From Neobacillus sp. PS3-12 (GTDB lineage Bacteria > Bacillota > Bacilli > Bacillales > Cytobacillaceae), in NCBI RefSeq assembly GCF_030915385.1, contig NZ_CP133268.1:62001-126000 (forward strand): a stretch of 64,000 bases of DNA, written 5' to 3'. A program made the position numbers and the translations under genes. The notes below the pieces were generated by a model. The model was not told the DNA's origin, ran no database searches, and saw only the letters and a program-made list of their open reading frames with translations. This document shows positions 8,550 through 21,558 of the stretch, in pieces (positions within the stretch are counted from its first letter, which is position 1; every line of letters starts with the position of its first letter).

Positions 8550-10193
8550 TTATTTTCCAAAAGAAGATAAAAACTTAACACGGTCACCGATAGGAGGAGT
8601 ATTATTATCGATCAATGCTACTTCTAAAACAGCAGGCCCATCCATATTGTTTAAACGATCGATCACGTCTTGATTTATATCTTCTAAGTCATTCACTCGA
8701 AAACTAGGGATATTCATCGCCGCAGCCATTGCCGAAATATTAATCATTTCCTGTTCAAACGATGGATGCGTGCGCTTAAATTGTAACGAATGCCCGTGAT
8801 AGACCATTCCTAAACGTGCATTATTCATCACAACAAATAAAATTGGCAAATGGTATTCTTTTGCTGTTAGGATTTCCATCCCATGCATAAAAAAGCAGCC
8901 GTCTCCCGTAAGACACACAACTGGACGCTCTGGTTCGGCAAGTTTTGACCCTAGTGCTGATCCTATCCCTGTTCCCATTGCTCCAAAATGCACATTAATA
9001 TTAAAAGTATCTGAATCGAAAACCTTCATATAATGAATGACATAAGACATGAATTCGCCAATATCCACAACATATCTGGTGGAGGAAGGTAAATATTTTT
9101 GTAGATTTAAGAAGACATTTTGCGTGTTATACTCATCCTCATCCGCAACTATATCATTTCTTTTTTCAATGAAAAGCTTTGAACGATTGTTTGGCAAACC
9201 TAGTGTCCTTAATTCTTCAATTAAAAATAATAAACTTAAATTGATGTCACCAAGAACAGGGATATCAATCTGGTACTTACGATTAAATACCGTCTCATCA
9301 TAGTCCATTTGGATCGTGAAACGATCTTTTGTAAGGCTTGAATTATAATTATTCGTTGCGGTTTCACCTAAGCTTGAGCCTACAACCAATAACACCTGCC
9401 CATCGCCTTTTTCAATAAACTCGGAAGCAGCTTTATGGCTGGCAAACCCGAACACTCCTGCCGAAAGACGATGCTCCTCAGGAATATATCCTTTTGCCAC
9501 AGGGGTTGTAATAATTGGCCAATCCAATAATTCAGCTAACTCGATTACTTGCTCAACGGAGTTCCTGATTCCCTGCCCTGCAAAAATATAACCTTTTTCT
9601 CTTTTTAATAGCTCTTGAGCTGCATTTTTTATTACGTCAAGATTAGGAACGATCGGTTTTCTTATCGCTTTAGCTGGTATCACAAAATCAGTTACTTTTT
9701 CGTGCTGAACATCAATTGGGATGGAAAGATGCACCTAACCTGGTACTCCAGATACCGCAATTTCAACAGCCTTCACAACTTCATGAAGTAAAACCCTTGA
9801 ATCATTAATATTTACACTATATTTGGTAACAGATTGATAGATTGGGTCAGCATTTAGCTCTTGCGAAGCATTTAATCCCACTGTATTAACAGGAACGGCA
9901 CCCGTAATAAATAATACCGGTAAGTGCTCCCGCATCGCATTTGCTGCCCCCGTTACCAGATTCGTGCCTCCAGGACCGCTTGAGCCAATACAAACACTCA
10001 GTTCATTTGTGTATTTGGCATAAGCAGCAGCCATATAGGATGCCGCCCCTTCATGCTTTGTCACAATCGGAGTGATTTCCGTCATCTCATTAAGCTCATC
10101 AAAAATGGCATTGACTGATCCTGCTGGAATACCAAAAATATGTTTCACACCATTACCTTTTAAATATTCTAACAAAATTCGTGCTGCTTTCAT
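8550..10193 (-). pseudogene. ThDP-dependent enzyme (acetolactate synthase/pyruvate oxidase type), internal TAG
   Basis: 547 codons plus stop, the usual length, but interrupted by TAG at 9735-9737 between SGVPG and VHLSIPID, where the family has a continuous strand. Both sides are well conserved. N-terminal Pyr domain: FGIPAGSVNAIFDEL, KHEGAASYMA with the catalytic Glu, SSGPGGTN. Central domain: IFAGQGIRNS. C-terminal PP domain: GDGCFFMHG to VVMNN, the ThDP/Mg2+ motif. A CAG to TAG change would explain the stop. Candidate substrates are pyruvate or other 2-oxo acids. Either nonfunctional, read through, or a sequence error. ATG 10193. Confidence 0.8.
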
Positions 10194-10255
10194 GATAGTC
10201 CCCCAATTAATCTAGTATTTTAAATGCTCTGTTTAGATATTTATTGGTAATTTCT

Positions 10256-13012
10256 TCAGCAGGTATTGGCCGGCTGAAAGAAAAATCCTTGCATTAAGTG
10301 ACAATTTCGATCTGAAAGAAATTCTGCTTGTTCTTTTGTTTCGACACCTTCAGCAATGACATGAAGATTCAAATTTTGAGCCAGTGTGATAATGGTATTT
10401 GTAATAGCCGCATCATCAACTGTCATATCCTTGATAAAGGTTTTATCGATTTTTAAAGTATCGATCGGCAAGTCTTTCAAATAACCTAAAGAGGAATATC
10501 CAGTACCGAAATCATCAATGGCAATGTTAATTCCAAGACCTTTTAATTTTTTCATTGTTTTTAAGGTTAACTCTGTATTTTTAACAATTAAATTTTCAGT
10601 GAGTTCCAGCTGTAAATATTCAGGTGAGAGCCCTACTTTTTTCAAAACATTTTTAACCGTCGAAAATAAGTTTTTTTGTTCAAACTGACGAACAGATAAA
10701 TTGACGGACATACAAATAAACTCGTTGCTTTGATTATGCCATTCCTTTAGTTGTCTACAGGCCTCTTTCAGAACCCATTCCCCGATCGGAACAATTAAGC
10801 CTGTTTCTTCCGCAATCGGGATGAATTTATCAGGCGGCATCATGCCATGCTCGGGATGCTGCCATCTCAATAAAGCTTCTACCCCGACAATTTTTCTTGT
10901 TTGATAGTTTATTTGCGGCTGGTAATAGACAACAAGTTCTTCATTTTCTAAAGCCTTATATAAAGCATTTTCAAGCTTGATGTTTTCAAAAGTTCTAGTG
11001 TCCATTCCCTCACTAAAGAAATGATAATGATTACCAGAAATTTCTTTCGATTTATACATAGCCGTGTCGGCATTTTTGATTAAAATTTCCGAAGTGTCGC
11101 CATTTTCGGGAAATAAACTAATACCGATACTTGCTTTAATATACATTTCATTATCCAATAATTTAAAGGGTTTAGAAAAAGAAGCAATGACACGATTCAC
11201 AACCCTTTGCACTTCACGTTCACTTTTAATATTAGGCAAATAGATGGTAAATTCATCTCCCCCTTGCCGTGAAACCGTTGAACTTTTCGGAACGCAGGCA
11301 CTTAAACGCTTTGAAACCTGCATCAGTAAGTTATCCCCTACGCTGTGCCCAAGTGTATCATTGACAAACTTAAAGCGGTCTAAATCCAAATATAAAACCG
11401 CTAATCTTCCACCAATCATTTTGGCATGTGTAAGTCCTTGGTCAAGCCTGTCTTTTAAAAGAACTCGATTAGGTAAATCTGTTAAGCTATCAAAATAGGC
11501 ATGATATTTAATCTTTTCCTCTAATTGCTTTCTTTCTGTTATATCTTTAAATGTGACCACTTCACCGACAATTTGGTTGCCCTCTTTGATCGAGGAGATC
11601 ACATATTCCACCGGGAAGCTGGAATTATCTTTTCTAAAAAATTTATTATCTTTATAGAAATTTTCCCATTTTCCATTAAAAATAGATGGTGCGTGAATGG
11701 GCCGTTTTGGTTCACTTCCATTGAAAACAACACAGGCTGGTTTCCCTATTAATTCATCTTCCCTTTCATAGCCTAACATAGAAGCCCCAGCTGGATTACA
11801 AAATGTAATCCTTCGATTTAGATCTAAACCAAAAATTCCATCACCCGCAGAATTAAGAATTAATTCCTTCTCACGGCTAAGCTGCTGCAATTCTGCCACA
11901 ACTCTTTGAAGTTCTCTATTTTTCTCAGTTAATTCAGACGTTCTCTCTTCAATAATGACCTCTTGCTTTTCCATATATAATAAGTTTGATAGCGTAGAGG
12001 CTGTTGCGTCAACGATCGATTGAGCAAGTTGTACTTGTGCTTCAGAAAAGCTGGACACATTGTCGGTAAGATTGACCACTGCGATTTGACCTAAAACCTC
12101 GCCCATAGAAACTAATGGAAACATGAATAAGCCCTTAATTCCAAAATTACGGCAAACCTCATGATTTGGCCGTTCGTCTGCAAAGACATTTGGAATGAGA
12201 ATCGGCCTTTTTTTGGATAACACCTCTTGCATCACAGCGTCATTCGTTGCATCGAATTTTATCTTATTATGTTCTTCAAGCCAGTCCTCTTCGGTCCAGT
12301 CACTATCCTTACTCAACTTTGCTGGTTTAATTCTTTTTTCAGCAAACGGTTCCAATAGGTGAACGCCAATATTATCATTTTCTAAGACTATCCCTAAGTA
12401 GTGAAAACACTTATCGAGGCTTCCCTGCATAGAGGAACACATCGAAAGATCACGCGTAACATCAAGTAATAATTGCTTCTCTTTTATAAGCTTTTCCTTA
12501 TAGGTTAAATTATTTGTGTTTTGAATGGCAACGGCAGCCATATTAACGTAGGCCTCAACCGTTTGAATTTCTGACTCCGTTAAGTTCATAGGAGTTCCGT
12601 AATCAAATAAAAAAACAAGACCAAATAATTCTTGCTCAAAAGAGATAGGAAGAACTAATAGTGACTTGATTCGGAACCCTTTTACGGCTCTTGGGTCCGG
12701 GCGGCTATCCTTTGATGTATCAGGGATATAGATTGCTTTTTTTGTTTCAATGACTTCTTTTGCCAATAAATCGAATTCCGTGTCAATAACGTGCATATCC
12801 AGTGTCCAACCGTTAATGACCTCGGGTTTTCCTACATATCCTCTAAATGTTCCATCCTCCTGCGGCAAATAAATACCAACAGAATCACATTGGACGATTT
12901 CTTCAGATATAGCCGTTGTGACATGCTGCAATACTTCGCGCAAATCCAGCTTCGTATTGATCATTTTTGTTATGTTTGCAAGTCGCGAATATCTTGTTTG
13001 TTCCTTTAACAT
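10256..13012 (-). CDS. GAF-GAF-PAS-GGDEF-EAL cyclic-di-GMP protein, frameshifted tail
   Basis: 918 residues. Two GAF domains (about 20-160 and 185-345), a short coiled coil, PAS (about 385-490), GGDEF ([13 protein letters not shown] to RQGGDEF, intact), then EAL ([42 protein letters not shown]). It is cytosolic with no membrane segment, so a ligand-sensing c-di-GMP cyclase/phosphodiesterase. No RxxD inhibitory site precedes GGDEF. The EAL end reads [12 protein letters not shown] then stops; with one T fewer near 10277-10279 it would read [15 protein letters not shown] and run to a stop at 10207, as in the family. About the last 20 residues are therefore altered. Start ATG 13012 with TGGAG upstream. 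Confidence 0.85.
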   Translation of the reverse strand: MLKEQTRYSRLANITKMINTKLDLREVLQHVTTAISEEIVQCDSVGIYLPQEDGTFRGYVGKPEVINGWTLDMHVIDTEFDLLAKEVIETKKAIYIPDTSKDSRPDPRAVKGFRIKSLLVLPISFEQELFGLVFLFDYGTPMNLTESEIQTVEAYVNMAAVAIQNTNNLTYKEKLIKEKQLLLDVTRDLSMCSSMQGSLDKCFHYLGIVLENDNIGVHLLEPFAEKRIKPAKLSKDSDWTEEDWLEEHNKIKFDATNDAVMQEVLSKKRPILIPNVFADERPNHEVCRNFGIKGLFMFPLVSMGEVLGQIAVVNLTDNVSSFSEAQVQLAQSIVDATASTLSNLLYMEKQEVIIEERTSELTEKNRELQRVVAELQQLSREKELILNSAGDGIFGLDLNRRITFCNPAGASMLGYEREDELIGKPACVVFNGSEPKRPIHAPSIFNGKWENFYKDNKFFRKDNSSFPVEYVISSIKEGNQIVGEVVTFKDITERKQLEEKIKYHAYFDSLTDLPNRVLLKDRLDQGLTHAKMIGGRLAVLYLDLDRFKFVNDTLGHSVGDNLLMQVSKRLSACVPKSSTVSRQGGDEFTIYLPNIKSEREVQRVVNRVIASFSKPFKLLDNEMYIKASIGISLFPENGDTSEILIKNADTAMYKSKEISGNHYHFFSEGMDTRTFENIKLENALYKALENEELVVYYQPQINYQTRKIVGVEALLRWQHPEHGMMPPDKFIPIAEETGLIVPIGEWVLKEACRQLKEWHNQSNEFICMSVNLSVRQFEQKNLFSTVKNVLKKVGLSPEYLQLELTENLIVKNTELTLKTMKKLKGLGINIAIDDFGTGYSSLGYLKDLPIDTLKIDKTFIKDMTVDDAAITNTIITLAQNLNLHVIAEGVETKEQAEFLSDRNCHLMQGFFFQPANTC

Positions 13013-13294
13013 TCACACATACTCCAATCTAATGTTGTTATCCCCTTGGAATTGGTGGTATATATCCCTATTTCAAATATGTGTTCACGATCATGAACAG
13101 CGCCGATAGGACTATGGTGTTTCCTTACCCTTTCGACAAAAAGTCCTAGTTTTTTCATTTTACCTTAGTTTGCGGGGAAATTAGAAGAGTTAACAAAAAT
13201 TTTATAATTTAAATCACTTGATTTTTGTTTCCAGTTTTAAATGATGATTTTAAATTGATTTGTTAAAAAAATAGCGAATTATTCGAAAAACAGC

Positions 13295-13474
13295 ATGAAA
13301 ATTCAAGAGTTAGCTGAAAAGACAGGTTTAACAGCCCACATCATTTGTTTTAGACATTCCCAAAAAGATATATACCAAATCCAAGAGTTTCTCTTAATTA
13401 TTAGAAAGAGCCTGGTATTCCTACCAGGCTCACAAAATTATTTTTCACAAATTGTCCAATATATTTTCATTTAA
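13295..13474 (+). pseudogene. MerR-family regulator remnant
   Basis: Opens MKIQELAEKTGLTAH, the MerR winged-helix N-terminus, followed by IICFRH where an intact protein has IRFYEKEG. It then loses similarity and reads through the terminator of the next gene to a stop at 13472. Only about 20 residues look authentic. It lies in the otherwise gene-free stretch 13013-13444. Confidence 0.5.
13408..13431. terminator. Terminator downstream of yjbC
   Basis: GAGCCTGGTA, 4-base loop, TACCAGGCTC: a perfect 10-bp stem just past the minus-strand gene at 13445. Confidence 0.7.
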
Positions 13475-14020
13475 AGGCTTTTTATTAAAGGTTAAGACTT
13501 CATCAACTGGCTGATAGGATTCTCCATAAAAGTGTTCATCCTTATATGTGTGAATCATATCATAGGTTTTTTTCATAGCTTCAAAAATCATTTCTTCAGA
13601 TTCATTGTACGGTGCCCAATAGAGAATTTCCATAGGATTAACTTCGTTTGTCTCCAGCGAACGTCTTCTATAACCAATGGAATGGGCGTGCTCGAACCCT
13701 TCCCGTTTATAATAATGTAGCCTTTTCTCGGTATCACTGTCTTTATAGTTAACTGGTTCCACTTCAAGGATTATAGGTTTTCCTTTGCGTTTCATGTTTT
13801 CCATCAGTTTATGACCAAGTCCCTGTCCACGGGCACTTTTCGAAACGAATAGGTAATCAATAAAGACAAATGTGTCAAATTCCGCAAACATAAGGACATG
13901 ATGAGGGCCCTCATCCTTATGATATATGTTAGAACGCTCTTTAAGGAGTGTTTCCATATGTTCTTTTGATTTCATTTCCTCAACCGGAAAATACTGATTT
14001 AATTTTTCATACCAATGCAT
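13445..14020 (-). CDS. yjbC: GNAT acetyltransferase, YjbC-like
   Basis: 191 residues, the length of B. subtilis YjbC, and very similar in what I recall of that protein (HWYEKLNQYFPVEEMKS; HHVLMFAEFDTFVFIDYL). The acetyl-CoA loop is ARGQGLGHKL near residues 83-92. YjbC is a stress-linked, Spx-associated protein in B. subtilis; its substrate is not established. Single-gene unit. ATG 14020 with AAGGGAG upstream. Confidence 0.85.
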   Translation of the reverse strand: MHWYEKLNQYFPVEEMKSKEHMETLLKERSNIYHKDEGPHHVLMFAEFDTFVFIDYLFVSKSARGQGLGHKLMENMKRKGKPIILEVEPVNYKDSDTEKRLHYYKREGFEHAHSIGYRRRSLETNEVNPMEILYWAPYNESEEMIFEAMKKTYDMIHTYKDEHFYGESYQPVDEVLTFNKKPLNENILDNL

Positions 14021-14147
14021 AGATTTACTCCCTTATATTGTTATAACTTTTCCTAGAAATATAATACAAGAGAAGTATGTGTTGATTTTTATAATTAATA
14101 CCAAATTACCTTTTCAAATTCAGGTTTCTTTTTTTAAGTAAAGCCCC

Positions 14148-16757
<2,610 letters not shown>

Positions 16758-16999
16758 CCAAATCTCTCCTAAGCATTCATGTTCTATTGATTTTATCAGT
16801 AGTACATGAGAATAATAAGTCTATATTAACCATTTTTTAAATGTTATAATTAAAGTAGGAAGAGAATTATTCTTACCCGATTCATCTCCTCGAAAGCCGT
16901 ACATTTCCCTTATAACCCACAATCTCAATTTTTTAAAAAACTTTTTCCATCAACTCTTAACATTTTCCTACGTAAAAAAACTCCAACCGGAGGTTTTCA

Positions 17000-18370
17000 A
17001 TGAATAACTATAAAAACTTAATTGAAAAACAAAAAACATACTTTCAAACCAATATAACAAGGGATGTTCCTTTTCGTTTAGATGCGCTTCAGAAATTAAG
17101 AACTTCCATTCAACTACATGAAAAAGAACTAATGGACGCATTGAAATCTGACTTAAATAAGTCGGATTTTGAATCCTATTCAACCGAAATTGGTGTGGTA
17201 CTCGAAGAAATACGGTTCACATTGCGACATTTAAGAGCATGGACAAGTCCAAAAAGAGTCAAAACACCGCTCACCCATATTGGTTCAAAGAGCTATCTTT
17301 TTTCTGAACCGTATGGCGTTGCGCTGATTATCTCACCATGGAACTACCCGTTTCAATTGGCGTTCGCTCCGTTAATTGGTGCCATTGCTGCTGGTAATTG
17401 TGCCATTATCAAGCCTTCCGAACTAACGCCGAAAACATCTGAGTTGATGGCTAAAATAATAAACGACATTTTTTCGGCAGAATATATATCCGTTGCCCTG
17501 GGTGGGGTTGAGGTAAGCACTGCACTTTTAAATGAGGATGTTGATTATATCTTTTTCACAGGCAGTGTCCCGGTAGGAAAAATAATCATGGAAGCAGCTG
17601 CCAAAAACTTAACTCCCGTCACATTAGAATTAGGCGGAAAAAGTCCCTGTATCGTTCATGACGATGCGAAAATACATCTTGCTGCAAAAAGAATCGCATG
17701 GGGAAAGTATATGAACGCCGGGCAAACCTGTATTGCTCCGGATTACCTCTATCTTCACCAAAACATTAGAGATGAATTTTTGCACCATTTAAAAGACGCC
17801 ATTCAAGAGCTTTATGGAGTAAACCCATTAAAGAACGAAAACTTTACCCATATTGTGAGCGAAAAGCATTTCAACCGCCTTCGTTCTTTTCTTACCAACG
17901 GCAGCCTCTATACTGGCGGAAACACAAATCAAGAAATGCTGATGATCGAACCAACTGTTTTAACCAATATTACATGGAAAGATGCGATTATGCAGGATGA
18001 AATATTTGGGCCCATTCTTCCGGTGATTGAGTATAACAATCTTAACGAAGTGATCAATGGCATCCGACAGCATCCAAAGCCTCTTTCACTATATCTCTTT
18101 TCTGAAAGTCCGACAGTACAAGAAGAGATTTCACATAATGTTTCGTATGGAGGAGGATGCATAAATGATACCGTTTATCATTTTGTATCACCGTACTTGC
18201 CATTTGGAGGGGTTGGAAACAGCGGGATTGGTGCCTATCATGGAAAGGGTAGCTTTGATACTTTTTCTCATGGAAAAAGTGTCCTGAAGCAAACAACATT
18301 ATTTGATCTACCGTTTCGATATCCTAACGTAAAAAACGGTCTTAAAAAAATAAAGATGTTTTTAAAGTAG
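17000..18370 (+). CDS. ywdH: Aldehyde dehydrogenase, YwdH-like
   Basis: 456 residues, as in B. subtilis YwdH and class 3-type ALDHs. NAD(P)-binding PWNYPFQLAFAPL and FFTGSVPVGK; catalytic Glu in LELGGKSP; catalytic Cys in NAGQTCIAPD near residue 243; EIFGPILP and YLPFGGVGNSG downstream. Oxidises aldehydes to acids; the short C-terminus with basic KNGLKKIKMFLK resembles membrane-associated fatty aldehyde dehydrogenases. GGAGG at 16989-16993 fixes the start. Divergent from rph. Confidence 0.9.
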   Translation: MNNYKNLIEKQKTYFQTNITRDVPFRLDALQKLRTSIQLHEKELMDALKSDLNKSDFESYSTEIGVVLEEIRFTLRHLRAWTSPKRVKTPLTHIGSKSYLFSEPYGVALIISPWNYPFQLAFAPLIGAIAAGNCAIIKPSELTPKTSELMAKIINDIFSAEYISVALGGVEVSTALLNEDVDYIFFTGSVPVGKIIMEAAAKNLTPVTLELGGKSPCIVHDDAKIHLAAKRIAWGKYMNAGQTCIAPDYLYLHQNIRDEFLHHLKDAIQELYGVNPLKNENFTHIVSEKHFNRLRSFLTNGSLYTGGNTNQEMLMIEPTVLTNITWKDAIMQDEIFGPILPVIEYNNLNEVINGIRQHPKPLSLYLFSESPTVQEEISHNVSYGGGCINDTVYHFVSPYLPFGGVGNSGIGAYHGKGSFDTFSHGKSVLKQTTLFDLPFRYPNVKNGLKKIKMFLK

Positions 18371-18451
18371 CAATTGCTTCCGATTTGTCTTTTTTCAATA
18401 GCTTCAAAAATTGACCATTTGTGTTGGACTAAGTTCGCCCTGTATTTATGT

Positions 18452-18479
18452 ACGTTCCTATATGTTAGTGCATACGATA
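18452..18479 (+). promoter_or_regulatory. Sigma-K-like promoter before the cupin gene
   Basis: AC (18452-18453), 17 bases, CATACGATA (18471-18479), a full match to the sigma-K pattern AC-N16/17-CATAnnnTA. It implies late mother-cell expression during sporulation. Confidence 0.5.
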
Positions 18480-18511
18480 ATTTGTAAAAATCTGTGAAGG
18501 GATTGAATGAG

Positions 18512-19018
18512 ATGTACTATACTCCTTGGACGTATCCATACCCATATCAGCCAAATTATTATGCTCTTGAACCAATGTATCATTACTGGAATATGTACGA
18601 TGACTCAAGAAATAAGGGAAAAGATTATGGGCGAAAACCATTTGTAATCAATATCAATGAAGCTGCGAAGCATAACAATACCTATCGTACCGCTATATGG
18701 ACAGGAGAACATTTCCAAGTTACATTGATGAGTATTAATGTTGGTGATGACATTGGGCTAGAAATTCACCCTCACGTTGATCAATTCTTACGGATTGAAC
18801 AAGGTAAAGGGATTGTACAAATGGGCAAGAGAAAAGATCATTTAAACTTTGTTCAACACGTTTCTGATGATTTTGCCATTATGATCCCTGCTGGCACCTG
18901 GCATAATGTAACCAATACAGGTAATACCCCCTTAAAACTTTATTCTATATATGCTCCCCCACAACATCCATTTGGTACGGTTCATTTAACAAAAGCACAG
19001 GCTATGGCGGCTGAATGA
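18512..19018 (+). CDS. Cupin-domain protein, possibly spore-associated
   Basis: 168 residues from ATG 18512, with GAAGGGA at 18497-18503. An N-terminal Tyr/Pro-rich stretch (YYTPWTYPYPYQPNYYAL) resembles coat-protein tails. The cupin follows: GLEIHPHVDQFLRIEQGKG (motif 1, metal-binding His and Glu) and IMIPAGTWHNVTNTG (motif 2). Such single cupins are isomerase- or dioxygenase-like, or purely structural. With the sigma-K-type promoter, a spore coat role is likely (inference). Confidence 0.75.
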   Translation: MYYTPWTYPYPYQPNYYALEPMYHYWNMYDDSRNKGKDYGRKPFVININEAAKHNNTYRTAIWTGEHFQVTLMSINVGDDIGLEIHPHVDQFLRIEQGKGIVQMGKRKDHLNFVQHVSDDFAIMIPAGTWHNVTNTGNTPLKLYSIYAPPQHPFGTVHLTKAQAMAAE

Positions 19019-19053
19019 TCGGATTCTAATGAATTGTTACTTCATAAAAAAAT

Positions 19054-19099
19054 AACAGCCTGTATCGATCATTTTAAATAATGACTGATACAGGCTGTT
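19054..19099. terminator. Terminator between convergent genes
   Basis: AACAGCCTGTATC paired with GATACAGGCTGTT, 13 bp, followed by a T-run at 19105-19110. Confidence 0.75.
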
Positions 19100-19137
19100 G
19101 TAGCATTTTTTGTGAAATTAGACTAACATTAACTGTT

Positions 19138-20124
19138 CTAGTCTTCTGCGATTTTCAATACCATTTTCCCTTTAGCTTTGCTTGTTAAAATCTCTGCTTG
19201 TGCTTTGGCCGCTTCTTCTAGAGGCAGGATGGTTCCGACCAAAGGTTTCAGTCCCCCGTTTTTCAGCGCTGCTTCAACAGCAGCCAAACTTTGTTTATAT
19301 TCTTCCTCTGGCGCATTCCAAACGGCCATGCCGAGGATATCGGCTTCTTTAGCCATGGTCATGCGAGGATTGAAATCTAATGAGCCGCGATTGCCAATTA
19401 TGACCACACGACCATATTTATTTATATACTGTAAATCTTTCTCCAGATTTACATTCGCTAGCATTTCAATGATGACATCCACGCCGGCATCATTCGTAAT
19501 AGAAGAAATGGCTTCCAAATAATCCGGTTGATTATGATTAAGAACGGCATCAGCACCAGATTCTTTAATTAATTCCATGCCTTCTTCAGTCCCGGCTGTT
19601 CCAATTACTTGTGCACCTGCGTATTTTGCCAGTTGGACGGCTAAGATCCCTACACCGCCTGACGCACCATGGACTAGTACCGTTTCACCCGGCTTTAAGC
19701 GTCCCCTGTGAAAAAGGGCACGATAAGCAGCTGTAACGGGAACGCCCAGCGCTGCTCCCTGTTCGAAGCTAACCGATTCCTGCAATTTATACACAGCTGT
19801 AGCATCACAAACCACTTTCTCCGCATATGTACCCGTTTGTCTTTTAGCTGGAACAGAAGCGACAAACACACGATCGCCATTCTTTAGCCTCGTGACACCT
19901 GGCCCAACTTCATCCACCACGCCTGCACCATCAAACCCAGGGATATATGGAAATTGCGGTGTATAAAAGGCATAACCCCCTGCCCGTATATACGCCTCAA
20001 ACGGATTTACTCCCGCATAATAAAGCTTTACACGGACCTCGTTTTCAGTTGGCACCGGTTCTTCAGCATCAACCATTTTTAAAACTTCAGGTTCCCCGAA
20101 GGATAACATTTGAATAGCTTTCAT
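19138..20124 (-). CDS. NADPH:quinone reductase, zinc-free MDR (zeta-crystallin type)
   Basis: 328 residues. GroES-like N-terminus (GVNPFEAYIRAGGY, FDGAGVVDEVG), then a Rossmann NADPH site VHGASGGVGILAVQLAK near residues 149-165. No structural or catalytic zinc cysteines, as expected for the quinone oxidoreductase branch. Reduces quinones or alpha,beta-unsaturated carbonyls. AGGAGG directly upstream of the ATG at 20124. Monocistronic. Confidence 0.85.
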   Translation of the reverse strand: MKAIQMLSFGEPEVLKMVDAEEPVPTENEVRVKLYYAGVNPFEAYIRAGGYAFYTPQFPYIPGFDGAGVVDEVGPGVTRLKNGDRVFVASVPAKRQTGTYAEKVVCDATAVYKLQESVSFEQGAALGVPVTAAYRALFHRGRLKPGETVLVHGASGGVGILAVQLAKYAGAQVIGTAGTEEGMELIKESGADAVLNHNQPDYLEAISSITNDAGVDVIIEMLANVNLEKDLQYINKYGRVVIIGNRGSLDFNPRMTMAKEADILGMAVWNAPEEEYKQSLAAVEAALKNGGLKPLVGTILPLEEAAKAQAEILTSKAKGKMVLKIAED

Positions 20125-20293
20125 TTAGATTCCTCCTTTTTATTCGTTCCTTTTTGTATGGTACACCATTCCCTTATCTTGGAACAACCCATTTCTATAT
20201 TATTCATTTTATAAAAATCCATAGTTGTCCTCTATCAAGTGATACAAATTTGAATAAAGATATATAAACAGAGTTATTGGGAGGTGAATGATT

Positions 20294-20791
20294 TTGCCCA
20301 AACATAAAAAAATGAGACATGCTAGTAAATCGAAAAGCTGTAATTGTAATATACAGTTTGAAAAGATTCGGAAACAACTTGACAGAATTGAAGATACCAT
20401 TGAATCCAAGTGTGTTCAACCGCCAACTGAGACTCGATGCGAATGCAGTGCGAATTTTAATGGTTTAAAAATACAAACAGGCGGTTCCCAAATAATAGAA
20501 GGAACCATTTGCAATAACTGTCGTTTTGGTATTGAACTCGGGTTTGCAGCGCCAGGCATAGACTTTCAAGGCGTATTGATAGAAGCCGTTACCTGCCTCA
20601 TTAATAATACAATGACTGCTACAGGGATTGGCAGATTGTCTGGAAAGTTGGTAGACTTTGAACTATTCCTGACAAGAAATCCCAATACGATCAGATTAAG
20701 GGTTTTCAAATGTCAGGAAACTTTTATAGATACAACATTCACAGGTGCTGAAATTGGTCCGCTTTTTTCCATAACTCGGTGCCCAAGATAA
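20294..20791 (+). CDS. Cys-rich hypothetical protein
   Basis: 165 residues from TTG 20294 (MPKHKKMRHASKSK); an ATG at 20288 is too close to GGAGGTGA at 20280-20287. The basic N-terminus with CNCN, a helix EKIRKQLDRIEDTIE, and CECS and CNNC pairs precede a hydrophobic beta-rich C-terminal half. No known family recognised. Small basic Cys-rich proteins with coiled regions are common in spore coat and exosporium layers, but that is only a guess here. Ends at a terminator. Confidence 0.6.
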   Translation: MPKHKKMRHASKSKSCNCNIQFEKIRKQLDRIEDTIESKCVQPPTETRCECSANFNGLKIQTGGSQIIEGTICNNCRFGIELGFAAPGIDFQGVLIEAVTCLINNTMTATGIGRLSGKLVDFELFLTRNPNTIRLRVFKCQETFIDTTFTGAEIGPLFSITRCPR

Positions 20792-20830
20792 ACTATGGAA
20801 AGTGAGCTCGTAATTTATTAAGAATGCTGA

Positions 20831-20857
20831 GGGGTACTTCTTGAAGAAGTCGTCCCC
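20831..20857 (+). terminator. Intrinsic terminator
   Basis: GGGG-ACTTC/GAAGT-CCCC imperfect hairpin followed by CTTTTAGTTT, after the Cys-rich gene. Confidence 0.7.
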
Positions 20858-21174
20858 CTTTTAGTTTAAAAGATTAATCAATCAACTTTCTATAAATATC
20901 TTTCCAAGGTGCATCCAAACGTTCACTATGACAAATCCAAACCTACATCAACAGAACATTTGTTCATTTAACAGCCTTTTTGGTATTATCTACGATGTGT
21001 TTTTAGCACATTATGTAATTAGTGAAAAAATATGTTATTTTGTAAAAAAAGTATCCAAATTACCAAACATTAGTTTACATAACATTATTATTGTACCTTA
21101 TATCCGTTAAGTTCAGAAAATCCATTAGAGTTAAAGGTCTAGCTATTGTTCCAGATTCTTGGAAGATTGCCATC

Positions 21175-21330
21175 TTGTTACCTTTGAGTGTTACTTTTGT
21201 CCTCGATGGTCACAAGATTCCTATTTTTGTTACCTTCGAGGCCCTTTTTCGCCCCCGATGGTCACGAAATCCCTTTTCTTGTTACCTTCGAGGCCCTTTT
21301 TTGCTCCCAATGGTTACAAGACCCCTTTTC
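21175..21330. repeat. Minisatellite, three 52-bp units
   Basis: Units start at 21175, 21227 and 21279, each beginning TTGTTACCTT and carrying a CGATGGTCAC-like core. Units 2 and 3 are closest; unit 1 is more diverged. The length is not a multiple of three and the region has no supported gene; the rest of 20858-21510 shows nothing clear. Confidence 0.75.
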
Positions 21331-21510
21331 TCATAAAAATTTGTAAAATGGCTTCTCCCATCCTCACTCCGTTAGGAAATAGATTACTGTCCTCCATTGT
21401 TTTATGTCTTTTCAATTCAAATAGTAGATTTCAAAACATGACTACAAAAACCACTCATATTTACCTATCTATTATGATAGACCAAAAGGCTTATTTTTCC
21501 AACAAAAAAA

Positions 21511-21536
21511 GAACCTCTCCCTGTGAAAAGAGGTTC
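21511..21536 (-). terminator. Terminator of the methyltransferase gene
   Basis: GAACCTCT, 10-base loop, AGAGGTTC; on the minus strand it is followed by seven T. Confidence 0.8.
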
Positions 21537-21558
21537 AAATGTGATTAGTTGTGCTTCC

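Noticed and set aside
20928..21110. 60-codon plus-strand ORF MTNPNLHQQN
   Set aside because: No ribosome binding site and AT-rich random composition.
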